Of a stretch of DNA of 64,000 nt, positions 50,714-59,172 are shown in pieces; position 1 is the stretch's first letter, and every line of letters begins with the position of its first letter. Under the pieces are notes generated by a model, which made no database searches, was not told where the DNA came from, and saw only the letters and a program-made list of their open reading frames with translations. The position numbers and the translations under genes were made by a program. Origin of the DNA: Rugamonas aquatica (GTDB lineage: Bacteria > Pseudomonadota > Gammaproteobacteria > Burkholderiales > Burkholderiaceae_D); assembly GCF_009380215.1 (NCBI RefSeq), contig NZ_WHUG01000012.1, positions 1 to 64,000 on the forward strand, read 5' to 3'.

Positions 50714-51079
50714 ATGATCAAGGGATTACGCACCGTGGCCTATCCGGTCACCGACCTGGCCGGCGCCAAGGCCTGGTACAGCAAGGTATTCGACACCGCC
50801 CCCTACTTCGACCAGCCGTTCTACGTTGGCTTCAACATCGGCGGCTTTGAGCTGGGCCTGATCCCGGACGGCAAGCCGGGCCAGACCGGCAGCATGGTCT
50901 ACTGGGGCGTGGACGATATCGCCGCCGAAGTGGAGCGCATCGTCGCCCTCGGCGCCACCGTGCACGGCGCCATCCAGGACGTCGGCGAGAACATCAAGAC
51001 GGTTGAACTGGCCGACCCGTTCGGCAATCTGCTTTGCCTGATCGACAACCCGCACTTCGACCTGAAGGCGGTGCGTTAA
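50714..51079 (+). CDS. VOC (glyoxalase/bleomycin-resistance) family protein
   Basis: 121 residues. Two beta-alpha-beta-beta-beta modules (TVAYPVTDLAGAKAWYSKVF and VDDIAAEVERIVALGATVHG, ending DPFGNLLCLIDNPHF) typical of vicinal oxygen chelate proteins, which bind metal and small substrates. Not assignable to glyoxalase itself. GGAGA precedes the ATG. Confidence 0.85.
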   Translation: MIKGLRTVAYPVTDLAGAKAWYSKVFDTAPYFDQPFYVGFNIGGFELGLIPDGKPGQTGSMVYWGVDDIAAEVERIVALGATVHGAIQDVGENIKTVELADPFGNLLCLIDNPHFDLKAVR

Positions 51080-51138
51080 AGATCGCGGCACGCATTTGTG
51101 GCAGAATACGCGGCTTAAAAAATGAAAGAGGTCGTCCC

Positions 51139-51975
51139 ATGTCCCGCCGTAACGCCAATCTGATCAAGTCGCCCGAGCAAATCGTCCTGGCGCGCGTCGC
51201 CGCCCAGCTGGCGGCCGATGTACTGACGATGATCGCGCCGCACGTCAAGGCGGGCGTCAGCACGGCCCACCTCGACCAGCTGTGCAACGACTACATCGTC
51301 AACGTGCAGCAGGCGATACCGGCCAACGTGGGCTACGGCGGCTTCCCGGCCACCGTGTGCAGCTCGGTCAACCATGTGGTCTGCCACGGCATTCCGGCGG
51401 CCGACCACATCCTCAAGGATGGCGACATCATCAACATCGACGTCGCCGTCATCAAGGATGGCTGGCATGGCGACACCAGCCGCATGTACTACGTCGGCGA
51501 GCCGTCGAAAGCCACGCGCAAGCTGGTCGAGACCACCTATTCGGCGATGTGGGCCGGCATCCGCGCGGTCAAGCCGCGCGCGACGCTGGGCGATGTCGGC
51601 TTCGCGATCCAGACCATCGCCGAGAAGGCCGGCTACAGCGTGGTGCTCGACTACTGCGGCCACGGCATCGGCATGGTCTATCACGAAGAGCCGCAGGTGA
51701 CGCACTACGGCCGTCCGGGCCAGGGCGTGGTGCTCAAGCCGGGCATGCTGTTCACGATCGAGCCAATGATTAACGCCGGCAAGGCGGCGACCAAGGAATT
51801 GAGCGACGGCTGGACCGTCGAGACGCGCGACAAATCGCTGTCGGCGCAATGGGAGCACATGGTGCTGGTGACGGAAACCGGCTTCGAGGTGCTGACGCTG
51901 GCCCCGGGCGAAACCGGCGCCAAGGCGCTGATCCCGAACGCCGTGCCGGCCGGCGCCGCGCCTAGCGCAGCGTAA
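51139..51975 (+). CDS. map: Type I methionine aminopeptidase
   Basis: 278 residues. It removes the initiator methionine. Metal ligands are visible: NIDVAVIKDGWHGDTSR (two Asp), GHGIGMVYHEEP (His), FTIEPM (Glu) and QWEHM (Glu). It is not beside rpsB-tsf, so it may be a second copy with a C-terminal Ala/Pro-rich extension (about 20 residues). The 3' end overlaps the barstar gene by 14 bp. Confidence 0.93.
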   Translation: MSRRNANLIKSPEQIVLARVAAQLAADVLTMIAPHVKAGVSTAHLDQLCNDYIVNVQQAIPANVGYGGFPATVCSSVNHVVCHGIPAADHILKDGDIINIDVAVIKDGWHGDTSRMYYVGEPSKATRKLVETTYSAMWAGIRAVKPRATLGDVGFAIQTIAEKAGYSVVLDYCGHGIGMVYHEEPQVTHYGRPGQGVVLKPGMLFTIEPMINAGKAATKELSDGWTVETRDKSLSAQWEHMVLVTETGFEVLTLAPGETGAKALIPNAVPAGAAPSAA

Positions 51976-52288
51976 GTTTCAGGGCCGGCTTCTCGCCGTA
52001 GTCTTCGTAGCGTTCGTTGATGCCGGCCACGCAGTACGTCACTTCCTCCAGAATATCGGGGACCGCGGCCTTCATGGCCGCCGCGTCCTTGATGACGATT
52101 TCCAATACCTCGTTCGGCTTCAGGCGGAACTTGCTCATGCCGTCTTCATCGCGCAGATAGCTCAGGCAATCGACCCAGGCGTCCATGGTGTTGCCGTAGC
52201 TGTCGGGGAAACCCAGCGCGGCCTTGCAGGCGGCGTGGAAGCTGTCGAAGCCGGTGATTTCCGCGCCGTTCAATTCTGCGGTTGCCAT
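51962..52288 (-). CDS. Barstar-family protein (RNase inhibitor-like)
   Basis: 108 residues. ITGFDSFHAACKAALGFPDSYGNTMDAWVDCLSYL is the barstar core, the helix and loop that plug the active site of barnase-type RNases. No barnase-like gene is adjacent. Its ATG shares one base with the exbD stop (TAATG), so it is translated as the last gene of the bamE-dapB-exbB-exbD run. An RNase or toxin elsewhere in the genome, or a recruited role, are both possible. Confidence 0.82.
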   Translation of the reverse strand: MATAELNGAEITGFDSFHAACKAALGFPDSYGNTMDAWVDCLSYLRDEDGMSKFRLKPNEVLEIVIKDAAAMKAAVPDILEEVTYCVAGINERYEDYGEKPALKLTLR

Positions 52289-52713
52289 TATTTTTTCTCT
52301 TTCTTGGGATCGGTGACGAAGCCCAATTTCGTTAATCCATTCGACTGCGCGGCCGCCATCACCTGCGCCACCACTTCGTAGCGGGTGTCCTTGTCGGCGC
52401 GCAGTTGCAGTTCCGGCTGCGGCTCCAGCTTGGCCGCTTCGACCAGGCGCGCTTCCAGCACGCTCTGCTCGACCGGGTCGTTGTTCCAGAATATTTTGCC
52501 GGCGCCGTCGATAGACAGCGTCACCGTGGCCGGCTGCTGCGGGTTCGCCTGCGCCTGCGCCTTCGGCAAATCCAGCTTGACCGAATTGGTGAACATCGGC
52601 GCGCTGAGGATGAAGATCACCAGCAGCACCAGCATCACGTCCACCATCGGCGTGACGTTGATGTCGGCCATCGGCCCCGGATTGCGGTGGTGGTTGAATG
52701 CGCCAAAGCTCAT
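52288..52713 (-). CDS. exbD: Biopolymer transport protein ExbD/TolR
   Basis: 141 residues. One N-terminal transmembrane helix after PMADINVTPMVDVMLVLLVIFILSAP with the essential Asp (DV), then a periplasmic domain. It works with ExbB as the proton-driven stator that energises TonB. The gene is separated from exbB by the large palindrome at 52732-52815 and joined to barstar by an overlapping stop/start. Confidence 0.92.
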   Translation of the reverse strand: MSFGAFNHHRNPGPMADINVTPMVDVMLVLLVIFILSAPMFTNSVKLDLPKAQAQANPQQPATVTLSIDGAGKIFWNNDPVEQSVLEARLVEAAKLEPQPELQLRADKDTRYEVVAQVMAAAQSNGLTKLGFVTDPKKEKK

Positions 52714-52731
52714 GCTTGCTCCTAAAACGGT

Positions 52732-52815
52732 GGGGTCAAGTCTGACATTTGGACACGAGCTCTGCCGTAGCGGCCGCTACGGCAGAGCTCGTGTCCAAAT
52801 GTCAGACTTGCCCCC
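52732..52815. repeat. 84-bp near-perfect palindrome between exbB and exbD
   Basis: Centred on CGGCCG (52771-52776); 41 of 42 arm positions pair (only 52736/52811 does not). The outer arm carries GGGGTCAAGTCTGACATTTG and the inner arm CTCTGCCGTAGCGG. The right end runs into exbB: the last codons and TGA stop (52802-52804) of exbB are made of repeat sequence. The exbD start is 19 bp beyond the left end. Same family as 16945-17036 and 352-377. Confidence 0.9.
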
Positions 52816-53488
52816 CACCCGCACGCTCGCCCGTGGTCAGGTAGGCGTGCAGGTCGTGCGCGAAGGCGTCCAGTTCGGCCAGGGTCAGCCGGTTGACGCG
52901 GTTGAATCCGTTATACGCCAGTACGGCGGGAATCGCCACCGTCAGGCCGATGGCGGTCATGATCAGCGCTTCGCCCACCGGGCCGGCCACTTTGTCGATC
53001 TGCACCGTGCCGTTGGCCGACACATTGGCCAGCGCATGGTAGATGCCCCACACGGTGCCCAGCAGGCCGACAAACGGCGCGGTGGCGCCGATCGACGCCA
53101 GCAGCGTCAAGCCGCCTTCGAGGCGGTTGGTGGAAGCCTGGATCGCCACGCGCAGCACGCGCGTCACCTGGGCCGCGTGGCCCATGGCGCCGCCCAGCGA
53201 CGGGCGGCCGGCGGCTTGCAATTGCGCGGCGCCCTGCTGCGCCAGCGGCAGGAAGACTTGCTCGGGGTCGGCCAGCGTCAGCGCGGCGACGCCGTCCTGC
53301 ATCGACGGCGCTTCCCAGAACGCCTGCACGGCCGGCGCGCTGCGGCGAATGCGCCACGCGGCATACGCCTTGGACAGGATGAAGAACCAGCTCACCAGCG
53401 ACATCGCCAGCAGCACCAGCGCCACGATGTGGCTGATGGTGTCGCCCTGCTCCCAGTAGCTCGCGAGGGTGAAGTGGTTGGGCGTCAT
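52802..53488 (-). CDS. exbB: ExbB/TolQ-type proton channel protein
   Basis: 228 residues, three transmembrane helices (about 20-40, 135-155, 180-200). MotA/TolQ/ExbB signature LEGGLTLLASIGATAPFVGLLGTVWGIYHAL. It forms the pentameric channel that powers TonB with ExbD. ATG 53488 overlaps the dapB stop (TGATG). The C-terminal GERAGGGQV is encoded by palindromic repeat sequence, so the original end may have been altered by insertion of the element. Confidence 0.93.
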   Translation of the reverse strand: MTPNHFTLASYWEQGDTISHIVALVLLAMSLVSWFFILSKAYAAWRIRRSAPAVQAFWEAPSMQDGVAALTLADPEQVFLPLAQQGAAQLQAAGRPSLGGAMGHAAQVTRVLRVAIQASTNRLEGGLTLLASIGATAPFVGLLGTVWGIYHALANVSANGTVQIDKVAGPVGEALIMTAIGLTVAIPAVLAYNGFNRVNRLTLAELDAFAHDLHAYLTTGERAGGGQV

Positions 53489-54294
53489 CAGTTCAGCGCC
53501 AGCACGTCGTTCATGTCGTACAGGCCGGTCGCCTTGTCGGCCAGGAAGCGGCAGGCGCGCAGCGAGCCGTGGGCGTAGGTCACGCGGCTGCTGGACTTGT
53601 GGCTGATCTCGATGCGCTCGCCGGTGCCGGCGAACAGCACGGTGTGGTCGCCGACGATGTCGCCGCCACGGATGGTGGCGAAGCCGATCGACGACGGGTC
53701 GCGCTCGCCGGTCACGCCTTCGCGGGCGTAGACGGCGCAATCCTTCAAATCGCGGCCCAGCGCGTCGGCCAGCACTTCGCCCATCTTCAGCGCGGTGCCG
53801 GACGGGGCGTCGACCTTGTGGCGGTGGTGGGCTTCGATCACTTCGATGTCGTAGCCGGTCGACAGCGCCTTGGCCGCCTGTTGCAGCAGCTTGAGCGTGA
53901 CGTTGACGCCGACGCTGAAGTTGGGCGAGAACACGATGGCGGTTTTCTTGGCCGCTTCGGCGATGGCCGCCTTGCCCGCTTCATCGAAGCCGGTGGTGCC
54001 GATAATCATCTTGATGCCGTGCTCGGCGCAATAGGCCAGGTGCTCCAGCGTGCCTTCGGGACGGGTGAAGTCGATCAGGAACTGGGCGCCGGCCAGGCCC
54101 TTGGCCAGTTCCGCTTCGACCGGCACGCCGGCCGGCTTGCCGAGGAAGGCGGCGGCGTCGCTGCCGATGTTGGCCGAGCCCGCGCGGTCCAGCGCGCCGG
54201 ACAGGCGCGCGTCCGGCGCGTCCTGCACCGCTTCGATCAGGATGCGGCCCATGCGGCCGCCGGCGCCGGCGATGGCGATGTTCAGGTCTGTCAT
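53488..54294 (-). CDS. dapB: 4-hydroxy-tetrahydrodipicolinate reductase
   Basis: 268 residues. NAD(P)-dependent reductase of the lysine/diaminopimelate pathway. The nucleotide motif is GAGGRMGR at the N-terminus, the catalytic signature EAHHRHKVDAPSGTA. It lies 16 bp after bamE and overlaps exbB. Confidence 0.97.
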   Translation of the reverse strand: MTDLNIAIAGAGGRMGRILIEAVQDAPDARLSGALDRAGSANIGSDAAAFLGKPAGVPVEAELAKGLAGAQFLIDFTRPEGTLEHLAYCAEHGIKMIIGTTGFDEAGKAAIAEAAKKTAIVFSPNFSVGVNVTLKLLQQAAKALSTGYDIEVIEAHHRHKVDAPSGTALKMGEVLADALGRDLKDCAVYAREGVTGERDPSSIGFATIRGGDIVGDHTVLFAGTGERIEISHKSSSRVTYAHGSLRACRFLADKATGLYDMNDVLALN

Positions 54295-54310
54295 GCTTCT
54301 GTCCTCGTGC

Positions 54311-54961
54311 TTATTTCTTGTCGTTGTTCACCGTGATGCCCACCGGTGCGGCGGCGGCGTTGTCGCTGCCGGCCGGAATCGGCGAGGTATTGCCGACCGG
54401 GCGCGCATCCGGCGTGTTCAAGTCTTTCTTGACCTTGGGGGCTGGACCGGCGATGCGGGCGATGTAGTCTTTTTCGGTCGGCAGGTTGCCGCCTTCCCAG
54501 CGTGCGACCTTGCCGTCCTTGTCGAAGAACACGATCACGCGGCTGGTGGTGATTTCGCCGTTGCCCTTGGCCATGCGGAACGCGTAGTCCCAGCGGTCTG
54601 CGTGGAACGGGTCGGCCAGCAGCGCGGTGCCGAAGATGAAGCGCACCTGTTCGCGCGTCATGCCCAGCTTGAGCTGCGACAGCATTTCCTCGGAGACGAA
54701 GTTACCCTGCTGGATGTCCGGACGATACGGCGAGAAGAACCACATGAACTTCTGGAACTTGGTGATGGTGGTGGTTTGCGCGCCTTTGCTGGCGTCCAGC
54801 GTGGTGCCGGTTTCTTTCACTTCGGTCGATTTCTCGCCCAGCGTGGTGTTGGATGCACAGCCGCCCGCGGCCAGCGCGACGCAAACAGCGCCGGCGAGCA
54901 AGGGCGCGCGGCGGGTGAAACGGTGCAACAAAGACTGCGATAAAGCCTGGGTGACGCGCAT
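54311..54961 (-). CDS. bamE: Outer-membrane assembly lipoprotein BamE (SmpA/OmlA)
   Basis: 216 residues, longer than E. coli BamE. Lipobox LAAGGC. The SmpA/OmlA domain covers about 70-160 with SPYRPDIQQGNFVSEEMLSQLKLGMTREQVRFIFG and PFHADRWDYAF. The C-terminal 45 residues form a Pro/Ala-rich tail. ATG 54961 has GAGGAC upstream. It is divergent from fur, the conserved betaproteobacterial arrangement. Confidence 0.94.
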   Translation of the reverse strand: MRVTQALSQSLLHRFTRRAPLLAGAVCVALAAGGCASNTTLGEKSTEVKETGTTLDASKGAQTTTITKFQKFMWFFSPYRPDIQQGNFVSEEMLSQLKLGMTREQVRFIFGTALLADPFHADRWDYAFRMAKGNGEITTSRVIVFFDKDGKVARWEGGNLPTEKDYIARIAGPAPKVKKDLNTPDARPVGNTSPIPAGSDNAAAAPVGITVNNDKK

Positions 54962-55229
54962 GGTTGTCCTCAATCTGATCGAGCGGAAGTGCCGAAAAAC
55001 GCTATATCATAAAGCACAAGGTGCGACATGGGGCTGCGCGGGCACTCGGAGAGATCGCATTATCCAGCAAATCGGCAACTATGTCCTTGTTTTATAAAGA
55101 TTAATTGTAAAACATTGCAAATGTAAATTTCACGCGGGGCGACGCCGGACGGCGCGAAAGGTGCGGTGGCAGCCGGAGTGCGTTAAACTGTGGGCTAGCT
55201 ATCGCCAACCACTACTAAGAGTCTCCACC

Positions 55230-55658
55230 ATGGGTAACAATCCGACCGATCTGAAGGCCAGCGGCCTCAAAGCCACGCTGCCCCGTCTCAAAATCCTGGA
55301 CATCTTCCAGAACAGCGACGTACGCCACCTGACCGCAGAGGATGTCTACAAGATCCTGCTGGCGGACAATATGGATGTGGGCCTGGCCACCGTGTACCGG
55401 GTGCTGACGCAGTTCGAGCAGGCCGGCCTGCTGAACCGCAACCACTTCGAAACGGGCAAGGCCATTTTCGAACTGAACGAGGGTTCGCACCACGACCACC
55501 TGGTATGCCTCGATTGCGGCCGCGTGGAGGAATTCTTCGACGAGGAAATCGAAAGCCGCCAGCAACTGGTGGCCAAGGAGCGCGGCTTCAAGATCGCCGA
55601 GCATGCGCTGGCGATCTACGGCAACTGCACCAAGACCGCCTGCCCGCACCGGCCATAA
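55230..55658 (+). CDS. fur: Ferric uptake regulator Fur
   Basis: 142 residues. Winged-helix N-terminus (LKATLPRLKILDIFQ, TAEDVYKILL, GLATVYRVLTQFEQAGLL) and metal sites HHDHLVCLDCGRVEEF. It represses iron-uptake genes in iron-replete cells; being divergent from the bamE-dapB-exbB-exbD unit, it could influence the exb genes. ACATTGCAAATGT (55112-55124) lies in the shared upstream region but is not a classical Fur box. Confidence 0.96.
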   Translation: MGNNPTDLKASGLKATLPRLKILDIFQNSDVRHLTAEDVYKILLADNMDVGLATVYRVLTQFEQAGLLNRNHFETGKAIFELNEGSHHDHLVCLDCGRVEEFFDEEIESRQQLVAKERGFKIAEHALAIYGNCTKTACPHRP

Positions 55659-55686
55659 AAAAAAGCCCCGTCGGGGCTTTTTTTAA
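55657..55686. terminator. Bidirectional terminator between fur and hrcA
   Basis: AAAAGCCCCG / CGGGGCTTTT with an A run on one side and a T run on the other, just after the fur stop and overlapping the hrcA stop region; works on both strands. Confidence 0.9.
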
Positions 55687-56699
55687 TTGTGGCTCAGCGC
55701 ATTCGACAGCAGCTTGGCCGTGATGTCGACGATCGGTATCACCCGCTCGTAGGCCATGCGCGTCGGACCGATCACGCCCAGCGTGCCGACGATCTTGCCG
55801 TTGGCCGTGTACGGCGCCGTCACCACGCTCATCTCGTCCATCGGCACCAGGCTCGATTCGCCGCCGATGTAGATCTGCACGCCGCTGGCCTTGCTCGACA
55901 CGTCGAGCAGCTGCATCAATCCCGTCTTCTGCTCGAACATGTCGAACATCTGCCGCAGCGACGTCATGTTCGACGACAGGTCGCTGACCGACAGCAGGTT
56001 GCGCTCGCCCGCGATGACCATGTCGTCCGAGTTGTCCGCCATCGCCTCGCTGCCGGCCTCCACCGCCGCCTGCATCAGCCGGCCCATGTCGTCGCGCAGC
56101 TGGCGCACTTCGTTCTGCAGGCGCATATGCACTTCGTCGAACGCCAAGCCGCCGTAGTTCTGGTTGATGTAGTTGGCCGACTGCACCAGCTGCGCCGGGC
56201 TGTAGTCCACGTCCGTCAGCAGCAGGCGGTTCTGCACGTCGCCGGTCGGGCCGACGATGACCAGCAGGATGCGCTTCTCGCCCAGCCGCAAAAACTCGAT
56301 CTGCTGGAACACCGATTCGCGCCGCGGGCTCAGCACCACGCCGGCGAACTGCGACAGCGACGACAGCATCTGCGCCGCGTTGGAAATCATTTTCTGCGGC
56401 TGCGGCGCCTGCAGCCGCATGCGCCCTTCGACCGACTGTTCGTCCAGGTGCTGCACGGTCAGCAGCGTGTCGACGAAGATGCGGTAGCCGCGCGGCGTCG
56501 GCACCCGGCCGGCCGAGGTGTGGGGACTGGCGACGTAGCCCAGCTCCTCCAGGTCGGCCATGATGTTGCGGATGGTCGCCGGCGACAGGTCCAGGCCGGA
56601 TATCTTGGACAGGGCGCGCGAGCCCACCGGCTGGCCGTCCGCGATATAGCGTTCGACTAGGGCCTTGAGCAAGGTTTGTGCGCGGGTATCGAGTTGCAT
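55683..56699 (-). CDS. hrcA: Heat-shock repressor HrcA
   Basis: 338 residues. Winged-helix domain (LLKALVERYIADGQPVGSRALSK, LSPATIRNIMADLEELGYV, HTSAGRVPTPRGYR) followed by the GAF-like domain. It represses groESL/dnaK-type operons at CIRCE elements. MQLDTRA at 56699 is preferred. No CIRCE was seen in this window. Confidence 0.95.
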   Translation of the reverse strand: MQLDTRAQTLLKALVERYIADGQPVGSRALSKISGLDLSPATIRNIMADLEELGYVASPHTSAGRVPTPRGYRIFVDTLLTVQHLDEQSVEGRMRLQAPQPQKMISNAAQMLSSLSQFAGVVLSPRRESVFQQIEFLRLGEKRILLVIVGPTGDVQNRLLLTDVDYSPAQLVQSANYINQNYGGLAFDEVHMRLQNEVRQLRDDMGRLMQAAVEAGSEAMADNSDDMVIAGERNLLSVSDLSSNMTSLRQMFDMFEQKTGLMQLLDVSSKASGVQIYIGGESSLVPMDEMSVVTAPYTANGKIVGTLGVIGPTRMAYERVIPIVDITAKLLSNALSHN

Positions 56700-56767
56700 G
56701 GTCATTTACTAATGGTAGTTGCGCTTATTATGCACGCTCTGCGGGCGCCGGGGGCCGCCGCGTGGCG

Positions 56768-57475
56768 TCAATGCTGCATTTGGCCGCGTACCCAGGCCAG
56801 AAGTTCATCAAATCCGGCACAGATGGCGTCCGGCGCGATGCCCGCCTCCAGGTGCGCGGTGCTGCCGACCCGGTTCATCCACACCGCCCGCAGGCCGGCG
56901 TTCTGCGCGCCCTGCACGTCCAGCCGCAGGTCGTCGCCGACGTAGACGGCGTCCGCCGGCGCCACGCCCATCGCTTCGCAGGCGGCCAGGAAGATGGACG
57001 GGTCGGGCTTGGCGCGGCCGAAGCGCGACGAGGCCAGCACGGTATCGAAATGGTGGTGCAGGCCGATGACTTCAAGGTCGGCGTTGCCGTTGGTGATTAC
57101 GCCCAGCCGCAGCATGCCCTGCAGCGCGACCAGCCCGGCCGCCACGTCGTCGAACGGCGTGACGGCGTTGCGGCGCTGGTGGAAGTGCTGCATGGCGCCG
57201 TCGATGTGGGCGGCGTCGGCGCCGGCCTCGGCGAAGGCTTGTTCCAGCGCCACGCGGCGCAGCTGGTACAGGTCGACCACCAGTTCCGGCCGCTGCTCCA
57301 GCAGCGCCATGCGGCGCGCCCGCAGCTCGGCCACGCTGTAGCGCTGCGTCACCTCGGGCGCGCGCTCGGCCAGCCAGGCGTGCCAGCTGGTTTCCGCCGC
57401 CGCGATCACCGGGCCGATCGGCCACAGGGTGTCATCGAGGTCGAACAGCAGGGCTAGCGGGCGGCGTGGGGTCAT
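56768..57475 (-). CDS. HAD-superfamily hydrolase
   Basis: 235 residues. HAD motifs: FDLDDTLWP (I), ITNGNAD (II), FGRAKPDPSIF (III) and GDDLRLDVQGA (IV). The cap inserted after motif I marks a C1-cap subfamily phosphatase like phosphoglycolate phosphatase or YjjG; substrate not known. ATG 57475 used. Transcribed towards hrcA, 68 bp away. Confidence 0.9.
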   Translation of the reverse strand: MTPRRPLALLFDLDDTLWPIGPVIAAAETSWHAWLAERAPEVTQRYSVAELRARRMALLEQRPELVVDLYQLRRVALEQAFAEAGADAAHIDGAMQHFHQRRNAVTPFDDVAAGLVALQGMLRLGVITNGNADLEVIGLHHHFDTVLASSRFGRAKPDPSIFLAACEAMGVAPADAVYVGDDLRLDVQGAQNAGLRAVWMNRVGSTAHLEAGIAPDAICAGFDELLAWVRGQMQH

Positions 57476-57571
57476 GGCGGGCAACTCGTAATGGGCAATC
57501 CGCGTATTGTCGCACCGATCGCCGCCGGACGAGGGCATGGTAAATTACCGGATTGCCCTGCTGGAGATCCC

Positions 57572-59017
57572 GTGCCCTTGTCCCTGCCCTTGCGCCGGCC
57601 TGCGCGCCGCCGCGCGCCCCTGCCGTTTGCCGCCCTGTTTGCCTCGCTGTCCGCCGCCCTGCTGGCCGGCTGCGCCACCGTCGGCCAGCCGCCGGCCTTT
57701 TCCTCGTACGTGGTGCTGAGCGAGCGCGGCGCCGCCGTGGCGCGCGTGCTGATAGACGCCCCCGCCTGCCCCGACATCGTCATCGACCAGCGCCCGCAGC
57801 CGATGACGCTGCGCGCGCCGGCCGCCACCGTGGCGCTGCGGCCGACGCCGTCGGCCCCGGCCGATTCCAAGCCGGCCGCCTTCCCGTTGCTGACCTGCGA
57901 GGCGCCGCTGCCGGCCGCCGGCAGCTACGCCGGCGCCAGCGTGCTGGGCCGGACACTGCCCGTGCCGGCCGTCGCGCCGCAGCGCATCGTCGTCATCGGC
58001 GACACCGGCTGCCGCCTGCAAAAGAGCAGCAACAGCTACCAGGCCTGCAACCGCGAGGCCGACTATCCGTTCGCCGCCATCGCGGCCGCCGCCGCCGCGT
58101 GGCGGCCCGAGCTGGTGATCCACGTCGGCGACTACCATTATCGCGAAAACGCCTGCCCCGACGGCAACGCCGGTTGCGCCGGCAGCCCGTGGGGCTATGG
58201 CTGGGATGCCTGGAACGCCGACTTCTTCGCGCCCGGCGCAGCGCTGCTGCGGGCGGCGCCGTGGATCATGGCGCGCGGCAACCATGAAAACTGCGCGCGC
58301 GGCGGCCAGGGCTACTGGCGCCTGCTCGATCCGCGCCCGCTGCTGCCCGGCCGCGACTGCAACGCCGCCAGCGACGACGCCAGCGGCAACTACAGCGCGC
58401 CCTACGCCGTGCCCATCGGCCAGGACACCCAGCTGCTGGTGATGGACACCGCCAACACCACCTGGAAGGGCTTGAAGCCAGGCGACCTCGGCTACGACAA
58501 GTACCGCGAGCTGTACCGCCAGCTCGATGCGCTGGCGGCCCAGGCGCCGCGCAACATCGGCATCGACCACCACCCGCTGCTGGGCATGGGCGCCGACCGC
58601 AAGGCCGACGGCGCCATCGTGCTGCTGCCGGGCGACGCCGGCCTGCAGCAAGCCTTCGGCTCGCTCAATCCGCAGCTGCTGCCGGCCGGCATACAGGCGA
58701 TGCTGTCCGGCCACGTGCATCTGTGGGAACAGGTCAGCTTCGCCAGCGGCCACCCCAGCCAGTTCATCGCCGGCTTTTCCGGCACCGCCGAGGACATCGT
58801 GCCGCTGCCGGAGCGCCTGCCGGACGGCGTGACGCCGGCCCCGGGCGCGGTGGTCGAGCAGTTCAGTTCCTGGGTCGACGGCTTCGGCTTCATGACCATG
58901 GAGCGCCAGGGCGCCGACCGCTGGCTGGTGCAGGTGCACGATCTGCAGGGCCGGGTGCGCAATACCTGCCAGCTCGACGGCAAGCGTTCGCGCTGCGCGG
59001 TGGCGCAGGTCAAATAA
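57572..59017 (+). CDS. Lipoprotein calcineurin-like metallophosphoesterase
   Basis: 481 residues starting at GTG 57572, which has CTGGAG five bases upstream and gives a basic N-region and lipobox LLAGCAT. The catalytic signature is complete: VVIGDTGC, HVGDYHY, RGNHENC and SGHVHLWEQ. Cell-envelope phosphoesterase; likely acts on phosphate esters in the periplasm. Insertion of Cys-containing stretches (CPDGNAGCAG, GRDCNAAS) suggests disulfides. Confidence 0.88.
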   Translation: MPLSLPLRRPARRRAPLPFAALFASLSAALLAGCATVGQPPAFSSYVVLSERGAAVARVLIDAPACPDIVIDQRPQPMTLRAPAATVALRPTPSAPADSKPAAFPLLTCEAPLPAAGSYAGASVLGRTLPVPAVAPQRIVVIGDTGCRLQKSSNSYQACNREADYPFAAIAAAAAAWRPELVIHVGDYHYRENACPDGNAGCAGSPWGYGWDAWNADFFAPGAALLRAAPWIMARGNHENCARGGQGYWRLLDPRPLLPGRDCNAASDDASGNYSAPYAVPIGQDTQLLVMDTANTTWKGLKPGDLGYDKYRELYRQLDALAAQAPRNIGIDHHPLLGMGADRKADGAIVLLPGDAGLQQAFGSLNPQLLPAGIQAMLSGHVHLWEQVSFASGHPSQFIAGFSGTAEDIVPLPERLPDGVTPAPGAVVEQFSSWVDGFGFMTMERQGADRWLVQVHDLQGRVRNTCQLDGKRSRCAVAQVK

Positions 59018-59172
59018 GCGGCGGCGCCGGCCCGCGGGCGCTGCAAGTGTCACAAGCTGTTACATCGCTTAGCGGGCCCGGTGTTACCAAATGCACTAAA
59101 ATACGGCCCATTCCGTGTAATATGCTGCACCCGAGTGTTGCCGGCCCCTATTCGTTTTGGAGAGAGATTTTT

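Noticed and set aside
55112..55124. ACATTGCAAATGT as a Fur box upstream of fur
   Set aside because: Palindromic but shares little with GATAATGATAATCATTATC; not enough to call.
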